The notes below the pieces were generated by a model. That model was given only the letters and a program-made list of their open reading frames with translations. It did not search any database and was not told the origin of the DNA. The position numbers were made by a program, and so were the translations under genes. Positions 7,941-17,464 of a DNA stretch of 64,000 nucleotides are shown in pieces; position 1 is the stretch's first letter; every line of letters starts with the position of its first letter. This stretch comes from Chromatiaceae bacterium (lineage in GTDB: Bacteria; Pseudomonadota; Gammaproteobacteria; Chromatiales; Chromatiaceae): contig CP037918.1 in assembly GCA_019356535.1 (NCBI GenBank), positions 806,001 through 870,000 of the forward strand, read 5' to 3'.

Positions 7941-10900
7941 TCAGATCGCCCGTGGCGCGCCCTTGGCGTCACGGGCATCGGCGATGGCCTGCATGCTCCT
8001 TGCCGCGCTCACGCAGCCCAGTGGGATGACCAGCAGGGTGAGCATGGTGGAGACGAAGACGCCGAACATCAGCGAGATAGCCATGCCCTGGAATATGGGG
8101 TCGAACAGGATCACGCTGGCGCCGCCGATCAGTGCGAAGGCAGTGATCATGATCGGTCGGGTGCGTGCCTTGCACGACAGGATCACCGCTTCGCGCACGT
8201 CACGTCCGCAACGGATCTCCTCCACTGCGAAGTCCACCAGCAGGATGGAGTTACGCACGATGATGCCGGCCAGGGCGATGAAGCCGATCATCGAGGTGGC
8301 GGTAAAATAGGCGTTGGTGCCGGTGATCTGGGTGATGATCCAGTGCCCCGGGATGATGCCCAACAGGGTCAAGGGGATAGGCGCCATGATGATGGCCGGC
8401 ACGGTGAAGTTGCCGAACATGCCCACCACCAGCATGTAGATCAGCACCAGGGCCACGCCGAAGGCCGCGCCCATGTCGCGGAAGGTCTCGTAGGTGACGG
8501 TCCATTCGCCGGCCCACTCGAAGCCTGACAGGCCATTGGCCGGCGGCGGTCCGGTCATGGTGCCGGAGAGCGTTTGCCCGTCGGGAGTGACATAGTCCTG
8601 CAGCGCCTCGTCGATTTTCATCATAGGGTAGATGGGGGCGCCCAGGCGACCGACTGCATCGCCCACCACGTATTCCACCGGCCGCAGATCCTTGTGATAG
8701 ATGATCGGGTCTTCGGTGATGCGTTCCCAGTGGCCCAGTTCGGCCAGCGGGATGGTCACTCCGCCCGGCGCGGCGATCGGCAGGTCACCCAGGGCCTGCG
8801 GGTTGGCGCGCAAGGCCAGCGGGGCCTGGATAGTGATCCAGGTGGGTTCCAGGGCGTTGTCCGTGCGCCGGTCGGTGATCTTGTACTCGCCCATCACCAT
8901 GGCCAGGTTCTCGACGATGCGAGCAGTGGTCACGCCCTTGGTCGAGGCCTTCTGGGCGTTGATGACGAAGCGCCAGGAAGCGTAGGGCTCGGTCATGTAG
9001 TTGTCTACGTCGGCCATGCCCTCGGTCTGCTCGAAGACCTCGGTCATGTGGCGTGCGACCTCGCGCCGGGTGTCGGCATCGGGGCCGTAGATCTCGGCCA
9101 CTACCGATTGCAGCACCGGCGGCCCGGGCGGCATCTCGGCCACGGTGATGTGGGCGTCATAGGCGTCGGCGATGGGCTTGAGCAGGGCGCGCGCACGTTC
9201 GGCCAGTTCGTGGCTGGAGGCACTGCGCGCGTGCTTGTCCACCAGTTGCACCTGAATCTCCGCCTGCCAGGGCTGCTCGCGCAGGTAGTAGTGACGCACC
9301 ATGCCATTGAAGTCGAAGGGACGTGCGGTGCCGGCGTAGGTTTGCAAGGCGGTCACTTCGTCAATGCCGCGCAACGCCTCGGCCATCTCGCGCGCCACGT
9401 TGGCGGTCACCGGCAGGGCGGTGCCTTCCGGCAGGTCGATGACCACGGCGAACTCGGGCTTGTTGTCATACGGCAGCATCTTCACCGTGACCGCGGTGGT
9501 GTAGAACAGGGCGCAGACCGCGAAGAAGGCGCCGATCAGGGCAAACAGGAAGCCGTAGCCGAGCAGACGATTGTCGAGCAGCGGCGGCAGGATGCGGCGG
9601 AACAGGCGCTCGAGGCGCGCGTTGGCGGCGTGTTCCTTTTCCTCGGCCTGCTCCAGTCGTGCCATGGAGGGGCGGATGCGCATCACCAGGTACGAGGTAA
9701 AGGCGAAGGCCGCGAACAGAGAGATGATCATGGCCACCGAGCCGAGCACCGGAATGGGCGCCATGTAGGGCCCCATCAGGCCGCGCACGAAGGCCATGGG
9801 CATCAGCGCGGCGACCACGGTGAAGGTGGCGATGATGGTGGGATTGCCGACCTCGCGCACTGCGTCGATGGCGATCTCGGTGGACGGCTCACCCTTGAGC
9901 AGCCAGCGTCGGTAGATGTTTTCGACCACCACGATGGCATCATCCACCAGGATGCCGATGGAAAAGATCAGTGCAAACAGCGACACCCGGTCGATGCTGA
10001 AGCCCATCACGAAGGCGGAGAACACCGTCATCAGGATGACTACCGGGATCACGATGGTTACCACCAGCGCCGGCTTGAAGCCCAGCGTCCACCACACCAG
10101 CAGGGTGACGATGCCGGTGGCGATCACCAGTTTCATGAGCAGGGCATTCACCTTGTCGGCGGCGGTCTGGCCGTAGTTGCGGGTGACTGCCACCTCGACC
10201 TGCTCGGGGATCAGGTCGCCCTTCAGGTGTTCCACTCGCTCGAGAATGGCCTCGGCCACGCTCACGCCATTGCTGCCCTGCTTCTTGGCAATGGCGATGG
10301 TCACCGCGTTCTCGCCGTCGGCGACGTCTTCATCCGTCAGCGCAGCGGCGGCTGCCGGGCCGGTGAAGTAATTGACATAGTGCCGGGTCTCCTCCGGCGC
10401 CCAATTCACCTCGGCCACGTCGCGCACATAGATCGGCGCGCCGTCTTCTACCCGCAGCACCAGGTTCTGCACATCCTGCGGGGTGCGCAGGAAAGCCCCG
10501 GCATAGATGCGGAAGTCGTGGTTGTCCTGCTCGCCGCGGCCGACCCGGCGCTCGAGGTTGGCGTGGCGGATGCGTGCCACGATCTCGTCGGCGGTGACGC
10601 CATGGCTAGCAAGCTTCTCGGGTCGGATCTGGATGCGGATCTGGTCGTGCTGGCCGCCGACGATGAAGCCCTGGCCGGTGTCCGGGATCTGCTTGAGCTG
10701 TTGCAGTACGTTGTTCGCCAGCTTGCGCAGGTTGGCACTGTCGAGCTCGCGGCTCCACAGGGTGAGGGTGACGATGGGCACGTCGTCGATGCCTTTCACT
10801 TTCACCAGCGGTGGTCCCTGGATACCGGGCGGTATCCGGTCGAGATGTGAGGCCAGCTTGTCGTGCACCTTGATGATCGAGGGGCCGGCCTCTTCACCCA

Positions 10901-11234
10901 CACGAAAGCGCACGGTGACGATGCCCTGTTCGCGCATGCTCGCCGAATAGACGTGCTTGACGCCCGGGATCTCGGACATGATGCGCTCCAGTGGTTCGAT
11001 TGCCTTGGCTGCCACCTGCTCCGCCGAAGCACCGGGATAGGCGAGAAAGATGTCTACCAGAGGCACCGAGATCTGCGGGTCTTCCTGGCGTGGGGTGGCG
11101 ATCAGGCCGATGATGCCCATCCCCAGCATGGCCAGGAACAGCAGCGGTGACAGCGGAGAATGGATGAACGACCGGGCGATGGTGCCGGCCAGGCCAAGTT
11201 GCTGGTGCTTGTTCACGGAAACCTCGCCGGGCAT
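7941..11234 (-). CDS. RND efflux transporter permease (AcrB/HAE-type)
   Basis: This 1097-residue inner-membrane proton-driven pump has the RND family layout: TM1, a large periplasmic half, TM2-6 with ILVDDAIVVVENI carrying the proton-relay pair D431/D432, TM7, a second periplasmic half, and TM8-12 with GIIVRNSILLVDFA. The DD pair is that of drug-type pumps; heavy-metal pumps of the CusA type have a different TM4. Its periplasmic adaptor is encoded immediately upstream with a four-base gap. No outer-membrane TolC-like gene or regulator is adjacent, so it probably borrows a channel. The substrate is unknown. Confidence 0.9.
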   Translation of the reverse strand: MPGEVSVNKHQQLGLAGTIARSFIHSPLSPLLFLAMLGMGIIGLIATPRQEDPQISVPLVDIFLAYPGASAEQVAAKAIEPLERIMSEIPGVKHVYSASMREQGIVTVRFRVGEEAGPSIIKVHDKLASHLDRIPPGIQGPPLVKVKGIDDVPIVTLTLWSRELDSANLRKLANNVLQQLKQIPDTGQGFIVGGQHDQIRIQIRPEKLASHGVTADEIVARIRHANLERRVGRGEQDNHDFRIYAGAFLRTPQDVQNLVLRVEDGAPIYVRDVAEVNWAPEETRHYVNYFTGPAAAAALTDEDVADGENAVTIAIAKKQGSNGVSVAEAILERVEHLKGDLIPEQVEVAVTRNYGQTAADKVNALLMKLVIATGIVTLLVWWTLGFKPALVVTIVIPVVILMTVFSAFVMGFSIDRVSLFALIFSIGILVDDAIVVVENIYRRWLLKGEPSTEIAIDAVREVGNPTIIATFTVVAALMPMAFVRGLMGPYMAPIPVLGSVAMIISLFAAFAFTSYLVMRIRPSMARLEQAEEKEHAANARLERLFRRILPPLLDNRLLGYGFLFALIGAFFAVCALFYTTAVTVKMLPYDNKPEFAVVIDLPEGTALPVTANVAREMAEALRGIDEVTALQTYAGTARPFDFNGMVRHYYLREQPWQAEIQVQLVDKHARSASSHELAERARALLKPIADAYDAHITVAEMPPGPPVLQSVVAEIYGPDADTRREVARHMTEVFEQTEGMADVDNYMTEPYASWRFVINAQKASTKGVTTARIVENLAMVMGEYKITDRRTDNALEPTWITIQAPLALRANPQALGDLPIAAPGGVTIPLAELGHWERITEDPIIYHKDLRPVEYVVGDAVGRLGAPIYPMMKIDEALQDYVTPDGQTLSGTMTGPPPANGLSGFEWAGEWTVTYETFRDMGAAFGVALVLIYMLVVGMFGNFTVPAIIMAPIPLTLLGIIPGHWIITQITGTNAYFTATSMIGFIALAGIIVRNSILLVDFAVEEIRCGRDVREAVILSCKARTRPIMITAFALIGGASVILFDPIFQGMAISLMFGVFVSTMLTLLVIPLGCVSAARSMQAIADARDAKGAPRAI

Positions 11235-11238
11235 GGCC

Positions 11239-12450
11239 TCAGCCTTCGTTCGTGGTGTTCGGGGTGGTAGCCCCGGCCGGTTCGGCAGGCGCCTCCGGCG
11301 TGATCACCTGGCGACCGGCCTTCAGGCCCGCCGGCGGTTGGTCGATGACGCGGTCGCCCTCGTGCAGGCCGGACAGCACCGCCACCTGGCCCTGGGCGAG
11401 CTCTTCGCCCAGGCGCAATACCCGCAGGTGTGCGATGCCTTTTTCATCCACGCTGAACACCAGCGGCATGCCTCCCTTGAGGATCACCGCGCTGGTGGGG
11501 ATGGCCAGCTGGGCGGTTACCTCGGCGCCGCGGTCGGTGACCAGCACCTCGGCATACTGGCCGGCGGTGACGTGGGCGCTCGGCGGCAGTGCCAGTTCAA
11601 CGTGAATGGTGTGGCGGCGCAGATCGGCACTGGGATGGATGCGGTGCACCCGTGCCGATACTGGCTCACCGCCGTTGTCCAGGCGTACCGGCAGGGTCTG
11701 ATCGGGCACCAGGTGACGGGCCAGGTGCACCGGCAGATCGGCCTCAACCTTGAACAGGCCGGCCTGGCTGTAGTCCACCAGCGGCTGGCCGGGTTGTACG
11801 GTGTCGCCTTCTTCCACGTGCACCTTGTCGATCACCCCGGCGAACGGCGCCACGCTGCGGATGTCGCGTAGCTGCGCCTCGATCTCGCGGATGCTGGCGT
11901 CCGCCTGGCGCAACTGAGTCTGTGCTTGCGCCAACCGGGTCTGCACGTCGATCATGTCGGTGTAGCGCTGCACACCCTGCTCGCGCAGGCCCAGGGCATC
12001 CTGCATGGGCACACCGAACATCTGGTCCATCATGGCCGGGAAACCGAAGCCACCCGGCGCAGTGCGTACCGCGTCCGAGCGCGGCGAATACAGCTCCTGC
12101 TGGTATTGCGCCTGGGCGTTCTGAATGGCGGCCAATGCCGATTCGCGCGCGGCGAAGGCCGATTCGCGCCGGGCCAGCAGGGCCGCGTCGTCGAGCTCGA
12201 TCAACACCGCACCGCCAGCGAAGATGTCGCCTTCGCGTCCGGCAATGCGTTTCACCCTGCCCGGCATCTGTGCCGTGAGCTGTACCGTACGGAAGGGGGT
12301 GATCGTGGCCGCGATGGAGACGGTGAGGTCTGCCTGCCGGCGCTCCACCGGTACGATGCGCAGATCCGGTGTGGCAGTCGGCTCGGCGGCGGGTGAGACC
12401 TGCACGGCCAGCGCCAGGCTGACGGCAGCGAGGAGGGAAAGGGTACGCAT
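11239..12450 (-). CDS. RND efflux periplasmic adaptor (membrane fusion protein)
   Basis: This 403-residue HlyD/AcrA-type adaptor begins with a cleavable signal, MRTLSLLAAVSLALAV, ending near SPAAEP. A lipoyl half-motif QMPGRVKRIAGREGDIF, an alpha-hairpin rich in Ala/Gln, and the second lipoyl half PFAGVIDKVHVEEGDTV follow, then the beta-barrel. The ATG at 12450, with GGAGG upstream, gives a proper signal peptide; longer versions do not. The hairpin is interrupted by a Met/Phe/Gly-rich stretch (about residues 105-140, including FGFPAMMDQMFG) that is unusual for this family. It links the pump to an outer-membrane channel encoded elsewhere. Confidence 0.87.
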   Translation of the reverse strand: MRTLSLLAAVSLALAVQVSPAAEPTATPDLRIVPVERRQADLTVSIAATITPFRTVQLTAQMPGRVKRIAGREGDIFAGGAVLIELDDAALLARRESAFAARESALAAIQNAQAQYQQELYSPRSDAVRTAPGGFGFPAMMDQMFGVPMQDALGLREQGVQRYTDMIDVQTRLAQAQTQLRQADASIREIEAQLRDIRSVAPFAGVIDKVHVEEGDTVQPGQPLVDYSQAGLFKVEADLPVHLARHLVPDQTLPVRLDNGGEPVSARVHRIHPSADLRRHTIHVELALPPSAHVTAGQYAEVLVTDRGAEVTAQLAIPTSAVILKGGMPLVFSVDEKGIAHLRVLRLGEELAQGQVAVLSGLHEGDRVIDQPPAGLKAGRQVITPEAPAEPAGATTPNTTNEG

Positions 12451-12877
12451 CTTGGCAGACCTCCGGGCCTTTGGTTCCTGATAGCGGCCGGGTGTTCTGG
12501 CATCCCTGGCCACCCCCCCATGGTTGGATACCGGGCCGATCTTTTCCAGCCTGTCGGGTTCCGGTAACACGTGGAGGCGCCAGAAACTACTGAAAATGTC
12601 GGGGAATAGCAAGGCGCGACAGGGGCTTGCGTAACCTTGAGTTCAGGTTGTTGTGGTGACAAGAGGCGGGGGAGAGGGCAAAACGCCAGGCCTCGGATCC
12701 CGGACTTCATCCGTTCCCCAACCTGAAATCTGTGTGCTATTCGCTACTTTTGCGTCTCTTTCTCCACCAAGGTCTCCGTGACACAAGGCCCCGAGACTGG
12801 GGAATCGCCGCCGGGTGGTGTAAAGTCCCGGCGCATATGCAGCCTGTCGTTTCCACAGTCCGCCGGTGAGTACGCCC
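12451..12877. other. Divergent intergenic region, RND operon / dgt
   Basis: These 427 bases have no supported gene. On the minus strand TTGCTA-17-TAGTTT (around 12589-12617) is a weak sigma-70-like promoter for the RND operon. The partial inverted repeat AACCTTGAGTTCAGGTT (12633-12649) resembles MerR-type operators in layout, but no MerR-family gene is nearby. Confidence 0.35.
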
Positions 12878-14236
12878 ATGCAGTGGCCGCGCCTGCTTTC
12901 GCGCAAGCGTCTGGGCTCGGATGCCGAGCCCTCGCTGAGCACCGCGCGCACCGATTTTCAGCGCGACTTCGACCGCGTGGTGTTTTCCTCGGCGTTCCGG
13001 CGCATGCAGGACAAGACCCAGGTGTTTCCCCTGTCCAAGGTGGACTATGTGCGCACCCGCCTGACCCACAGCCTCGAGGCCTCGTGCATCGGGCGTTCGT
13101 TGGGCACCCTGGTGGGTGAGCAGGTGATCGCACGGCACCGGCTGCAAGGTTTCGAGGCGGCGGACTTCGGTAACGTCTGTGCCGCGGCCTGTCTGGCGCA
13201 CGACATCGGCAATCCGCCTTTCGGGCATTCCGGGGAGGACGCCATCCGGCATTGGGCCGAGAGCGCCGACTATGGCGCTCGCCGGGTCGCCGGGCTACGC
13301 GGTAGCCAGCGCGAGGACTTCCTGGCCTTCGAGGGCAATGCCCAGGGCTTTCGCATCGTCACCCGCCTGCAGAACCCCGACAACCCGGGCGGTCTGCAGC
13401 TGACCTGCGCCACTTTGGCGGCCTTCACCAAGTACCCGCGCGAGTCCTGTCTGGCGGGCAACCGATTCGAGGGGGTGAGCGCCCGGAAGCAGGGCTTCAC
13501 CGCCGCCGATCGCGAGTTCTTCGAGCAGGTCGCAGAGGCGGTTGGGCTGCTCCGCCGGGACGAGCACTACGCCATCTGGTACCGGCACCCGCTGGCCTTT
13601 CTGGTGGAGGCGGCAGACGACATCGCCTATCGCGTGATCGATATCGAGGACGGCTATCGCCTGGGCCACTTCAGCTACGATGAGGTGACCGGCGCCTTTC
13701 TCGACCTGCTGCCCGATCGCGAGCGCCAGGCCGCGCGGCTGGGTGGTATCCGCGAGCCCAAGGACCGTATCGAGTTCCTGCGTGCCAAGGTCATCAACCA
13801 GATCATTGAACAGGCGCTGGCCTGCTTCATGGACAACGAGCAGGACATCCTCGCCGGCCGTTTCGACCGGCCGCTGCTCGATGAGATACCGGCGCGTGCT
13901 CAGGCGGACGTGCTGGTCGAGATGGCGCGTCAGCGCATCTATTGCGCGCCCGAGGTGGTCAGCATCCAGGCGGCGGGTTTCCAGGTGATCCACGATCTGC
14001 TCGAGCGCTTCGTGCAGGTGCTCGACGACGTGGCCGAACACGGCGAACAGGCTTCGCCGCACAGCAAGATGCTGATCCGCCTGATCCCCGAGCAGTTCAT
14101 CGGCCACCACCGGGTGCCGTCACCCGACCCTTACCTGCGCCTGCTGCTGCTGACCGATTTCGTCTCGGGCATGACCGATTCCTACGCGGTGAGCCTGTAC
14201 AAGAAGGTCACCGGCATTTCGCTGCCGGGAGGCTGA
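12878..14236 (+). CDS. dgt: dGTPase-like deoxynucleotide triphosphohydrolase (HD domain)
   Basis: This 452-residue cytosolic enzyme releases tripolyphosphate from dNTPs. The HD-domain metal ligands are visible: RLTHSLEAS, AHDIGNPPFGHSGE (His108-Asp109) and EAADDIAYRVID. The opening RTDFQRDFDRVVFSSAFRRMQDKTQV is the dGTPase-family pattern. I prefer the ATG at 12878 (start MQWPRLLSRKRLG, GGTGAG seven bases upstream) to the GTG four codons earlier. MazG, another housecleaning nucleotide hydrolase, follows with one base between them, so the pair probably controls nucleotide pools together. Confidence 0.88.
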   Translation: MQWPRLLSRKRLGSDAEPSLSTARTDFQRDFDRVVFSSAFRRMQDKTQVFPLSKVDYVRTRLTHSLEASCIGRSLGTLVGEQVIARHRLQGFEAADFGNVCAAACLAHDIGNPPFGHSGEDAIRHWAESADYGARRVAGLRGSQREDFLAFEGNAQGFRIVTRLQNPDNPGGLQLTCATLAAFTKYPRESCLAGNRFEGVSARKQGFTAADREFFEQVAEAVGLLRRDEHYAIWYRHPLAFLVEAADDIAYRVIDIEDGYRLGHFSYDEVTGAFLDLLPDRERQAARLGGIREPKDRIEFLRAKVINQIIEQALACFMDNEQDILAGRFDRPLLDEIPARAQADVLVEMARQRIYCAPEVVSIQAAGFQVIHDLLERFVQVLDDVAEHGEQASPHSKMLIRLIPEQFIGHHRVPSPDPYLRLLLLTDFVSGMTDSYAVSLYKKVTGISLPGG

Positions 14237-14237
14237 G

Positions 14238-15032
14238 ATGGCAGCCGGTGGCGAAGCCGTCGAGGCCCTGCTCGAACTGATGGCGCGCCTGCGCGATCCG
14301 CAGGACGGTTGCCCCTGGGACCGCGCCCAGGACTGGCGCAGCCTGATTCCCTATACCCTCGAAGAGGCCTACGAGGTGGCCGACGCCATCGAGCAGGATG
14401 ACCCGGACGCCCTGCGCGAGGAGCTGGGCGACCTGCTGTTCCAGGTGGTGTTCTATGCGCAGATCGCCCGGGAGGCGGGGCAGTTCGACTTTGCCGGGGT
14501 GGCGCGCGGCATCACCGAAAAGATGGTGCGCCGGCATCCGCACGTGTTCGGCGACAGCACGGCCCGTGATGCCGACAGCCTGCACCGTGCCTGGGAAGCA
14601 GCCAAGGCCGCCGAGCGTGCCGACAAGACCGAGGATGCCAGCCGCCTGGCGGGCATTGCGCGTGCCCTGCCGGCCCTGGTGCGCGCCCACAAGTTGCAGA
14701 AGCGGGCACGCGATGCCGGCTTCGACTGGCCCGACCCGGCGGGTGCGCACGCCAAGGTGCGCGAGGAACTCGCGGAGGTCGAGCAGGCCGCGGAAGCGGG
14801 TGATGCCGATCACCTCGAGGAGGAACTGGGCGATCTGCTTTTCGCGGTGGTCAACCTGGTGCGTCTGCACGGCTTCCAGGCTGAGCATGCCCTGCGCCGT
14901 GCCAACGACAAGTTCGAGCGCCGTTTCCGCGCCATGGAACGCCGGCTGGCGGCTGCGGGTCACCACGACCTGGATGCCTTGACGCTGGAGCAGATGGAAG
15001 CTGCCTGGCAGGCGGTCAAAGAGGAGGAATGA
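14238..15032 (+). CDS. mazG: Nucleoside triphosphate pyrophosphohydrolase MazG
   Basis: This 264-residue enzyme hydrolyses NTPs and dNTPs to the monophosphate and pyrophosphate. It has the usual two MazG repeats. The first holds CPWDRAQDWRSLIPYTLEEAYE and EELGDLLFQVVFYAQIA; the second holds REELAEVEQA and EEELGDLLFAVVNLVRLH. The acidic metal-binding ExxE...ExxD pattern is intact in both. It is cotranscribed with dgt upstream and overlaps the next start by one base. Confidence 0.93.
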   Translation: MAAGGEAVEALLELMARLRDPQDGCPWDRAQDWRSLIPYTLEEAYEVADAIEQDDPDALREELGDLLFQVVFYAQIAREAGQFDFAGVARGITEKMVRRHPHVFGDSTARDADSLHRAWEAAKAAERADKTEDASRLAGIARALPALVRAHKLQKRARDAGFDWPDPAGAHAKVREELAEVEQAAEAGDADHLEEELGDLLFAVVNLVRLHGFQAEHALRRANDKFERRFRAMERRLAAAGHHDLDALTLEQMEAAWQAVKEEE

Positions 15033-16582
15033 TGCCTGGGAAGTGGAAGGGGTTCTGGTTCGCTTTCCTGCTGGTGTTGCTTGCCGGTTGTACGGTCAAC
15101 CCGGTTACCGGCAAGAAGGAGCTGGCACTGATCGGCGAGGCCCAGGAACTGGCCATCGGCAAGAAGAACTACGGCCCGTACCGCCAGGCCCAGGGGGGCG
15201 ACTACACTGCCGACCCGGCGTTGGTCGCCTATGTGCAGCGGGTAGGGCAGCGCATCGCGGCGGTGTCCGATCGCCAGCTGCCCTACGAGTTTCGGGTGGT
15301 CAATGACGGTTCGCCCAATGCCTGGGCATTGCCCGGCGGCAAGATTGCAGTCAACCGTGGTCTGTTGCTGGCGTTGCGGGACGAGGCCGAGCTGGCGGCG
15401 GTGCTGGCGCACGAGATCGTGCACGCTGCGGCACGGCATACCGCGCAGTCCATGCAGCGCGGCATCTTCCTGCAGGGGGCGCTGGTGGCGGCGGGCGTAG
15501 CCCTGCAGGGGGCGAACTACCAGCAGCTCGGTATGCTGGGCGCGTCCATCGGCGCCAACCTGGTGAAGAGCCGCTACAGTCGCGAGTCCGAGTCCGAGGC
15601 CGATGCCTACGGCATGCGCTACATGCTGCGTGCGGGCTATGACCCGGCCGCCGCGGTCAGCCTGCAGGAGACTTTCGTGCGCCTGTTCGAGGACAAGTCA
15701 CCCGGCTGGCTGGCCGGTCTGTTCGCCTCGCACCCGCCCTCGCGTGAGCGGGTGGCCGCCAACCGTCGCCTGCTCGCCGAGTTGGGCAACCCGGGTGGCG
15801 AGCGCGGCCGTGAACGCTACCAGCGGGCGATCGCCCACCTGCGGCGGGTGCAGCCGGCCTACGAGGCTTATGCACAGGCGCGCAAGGCACTCGAGGCAGG
15901 CGACATGCCGCGTGCGCTTGCGCTGGTGGACAAGGCGATGCGCATCGAGCCGAAGGAAGCGCTGTTTCCCACCCTGCGCGGCGAGATCCACAAGCGTCTC
16001 GGTCGCCGCCGCGAGGCCCTGCGTGATTTCGATCGCGCGTTGGCGCTCAATCCCGACTACTACCTGCCGCGGGTGCAGCGTGGCCTGCTCGAGCAGGAGC
16101 TGGGTCGACAGACCGCCGCCGAGCGCGACCTCAAGGCCAGCATTGCCCTGCTGCCCACCGCCGAGGCCTACTATGGCCTGGGGCTGATCGCCGAGCAGCG
16201 TGGCAGGACACGCGAAGCGCTGGGCTATTTCCAGGCGGTGGCGGCCTCCGAGTCGGACATGAGCAAGGACGCGGCGCGACGCCTGGCGCTGCTGGATCTG
16301 GCCGATCACCCCGAGCGCTACCTCAAGGCGAGCCTGTTGTTGCGCAAGGACGGCCGACTGATGCTGCGGCTGCACAATGCCAGTGTGGTGCCGGTGAGCG
16401 GAATGCAGGTGGCGATCGGTCGTCTTGTGGGCCGGCGTTTCGAGCCGCTGCGCACCCTGCGCCTGCGGGCTCGGTTGCCCGCCGGGCGCGAACGGACCTT
16501 CGATACCGGGTTGCAGCTGCGCGATGCCGCCGAGGCACGCGGTCTGGTGGCACGGATCATCGCGGCACGCCCGGTGCGCTGA
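15032..16582 (+). CDS. M48-family metalloprotease lipoprotein with TPR repeats
   Basis: This 516-residue envelope protease has a signal peptide ending in the lipobox LLAGC, so the mature N-terminal Cys is lipidated. The M48 domain follows with HEIVH at about residues 127-131 and the third zinc ligand region SESEADAYGM. From about residue 270 there are three to four TPR motifs (for example EALRDFDRALALNPDYYL), and a C-terminal beta-rich tail. The layout is that of BepA/LoiP-type outer-membrane quality-control proteases. Two ATGs lie in tandem; the second, at 15032, has better spacing from AGGAGG. Confidence 0.85.
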   Translation: MPGKWKGFWFAFLLVLLAGCTVNPVTGKKELALIGEAQELAIGKKNYGPYRQAQGGDYTADPALVAYVQRVGQRIAAVSDRQLPYEFRVVNDGSPNAWALPGGKIAVNRGLLLALRDEAELAAVLAHEIVHAAARHTAQSMQRGIFLQGALVAAGVALQGANYQQLGMLGASIGANLVKSRYSRESESEADAYGMRYMLRAGYDPAAAVSLQETFVRLFEDKSPGWLAGLFASHPPSRERVAANRRLLAELGNPGGERGRERYQRAIAHLRRVQPAYEAYAQARKALEAGDMPRALALVDKAMRIEPKEALFPTLRGEIHKRLGRRREALRDFDRALALNPDYYLPRVQRGLLEQELGRQTAAERDLKASIALLPTAEAYYGLGLIAEQRGRTREALGYFQAVAASESDMSKDAARRLALLDLADHPERYLKASLLLRKDGRLMLRLHNASVVPVSGMQVAIGRLVGRRFEPLRTLRLRARLPAGRERTFDTGLQLRDAAEARGLVARIIAARPVR

Positions 16583-16591
16583 GGGGGGCAT

Positions 16592-17464
16592 GTGAGTTAT
16601 CTGCGACACATACGGGCGTGCAACGCCCCGGTCACCGAGTCCTTCCTGCCCTGGTACATCGACGGCCGGGTGCATGGATGGATACGCCCGGCCTTTGCCG
16701 ATCACCTGGCTGACTGGCCGGACCTGTTCGAGCGCCGTGACGAGGCCCTGCACACGCCCTCGGCACGGGTGCCGGAACTCACCGGGCGGCTGGCCCAGGT
16801 GGCCCGCGAACTGGCAGCCCGGGGTGTGGTCACGGCGCTGCTCGACGAACCCTACCCGGTTACCGCGGGTGGGCGCGAGCAGGCCATTGCCACGGTGGAT
16901 CGCGCCCTGGCCGCGCCACTGGGCCTGCGTTCCTTCGGCCAGCACCTCAACGGTTATGTACGCGATGGCGGGCGCATCCTGATGTGGGTTGGCCGACGTG
17001 CGCGCGATCGCCTGATCTGTCCCGGTGCGCTGGATCAGCTGGTCGCCGGCGGCCTGCCGCACGGCGTCGATCTGTGGGACAACCTGGTCAAGGAATGTGC
17101 CGAGGAGGCCGGCATGCCTGAAGCACTGGCCCGCCGCGCCCGCCCGGTCGGCGTGCTGACGTACAATCGCGTGGCCGAGCGCGGTTTTCGTCCCGATGTG
17201 CTGTATTGTTACGATCTGGAACTGCCGGCGGACTTCGTGCCTCGCAATACTGACGGCGAGGTGGAGGAATTTCTTCTCCTGCCGCTGGAAGAGGTAGCGC
17301 GCATCGTGCACGAGACCGACGAATTCAAGCTCAACTGCAACCTGGTGATCATCGACTTCCTGGTGCGCCACGGGGTGATCGGCCCGGACGACCCGGACTA
17401 CCTGGAGATCGTCACCGGTCTGCACCCGGCAGTGGGCATGCCCGAGACGAGTAGGGGGTTATGA
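16592..17464 (+). CDS. DUF4743 / Nudix hydrolase-domain protein
   Basis: This 290-residue protein has an N-terminal DUF4743 region (RACNAPVTESFLPWYIDGR) and a C-terminal Nudix fold. The Nudix box is degenerate at two positions: GLPHGVDLWDNLVKECAEEAGM has Asp for the first Glu and Lys for the Arg of REUXEEXGU, but keeps the EE pair. Related domains occur in eukaryotic thiamine pyrophosphokinase fusions and act on oxidised thiamine diphosphate derivatives; that role here is inference. The GTG start at 16592 follows GAGGGGGG. Its stop overlaps the start of prc (17461). Confidence 0.78.
   Translation: MSYLRHIRACNAPVTESFLPWYIDGRVHGWIRPAFADHLADWPDLFERRDEALHTPSARVPELTGRLAQVARELAARGVVTALLDEPYPVTAGGREQAIATVDRALAAPLGLRSFGQHLNGYVRDGGRILMWVGRRARDRLICPGALDQLVAGGLPHGVDLWDNLVKECAEEAGMPEALARRARPVGVLTYNRVAERGFRPDVLYCYDLELPADFVPRNTDGEVEEFLLLPLEEVARIVHETDEFKLNCNLVIIDFLVRHGVIGPDDPDYLEIVTGLHPAVGMPETSRGL

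Noticed and set aside
7597..8310. Repetitive Gly/Ser/Val frames across the 33-bp repeats
   Set aside because: They exist because 33 is a multiple of three; no ribosome site, and the 3' part is antisense to the RND gene.
8574..10850. A 758-codon plus-strand frame opposite the RND permease
   Set aside because: Same GC-driven antisense openness; composition is Gly/His/Asp-rich and unlike a folded protein, whereas the minus strand has a full RND pump.
7941..12450. CusA/CzcA-type heavy-metal efflux
   Set aside because: TM4 holds the Asp-Asp pair of drug-type RND pumps; without further evidence metal export is not assigned.
12633..12649. MerR-family operator for the RND operon
   Set aside because: Only five bases of each arm pair and no MerR-type gene is nearby; kept as a note in the intergenic entry.
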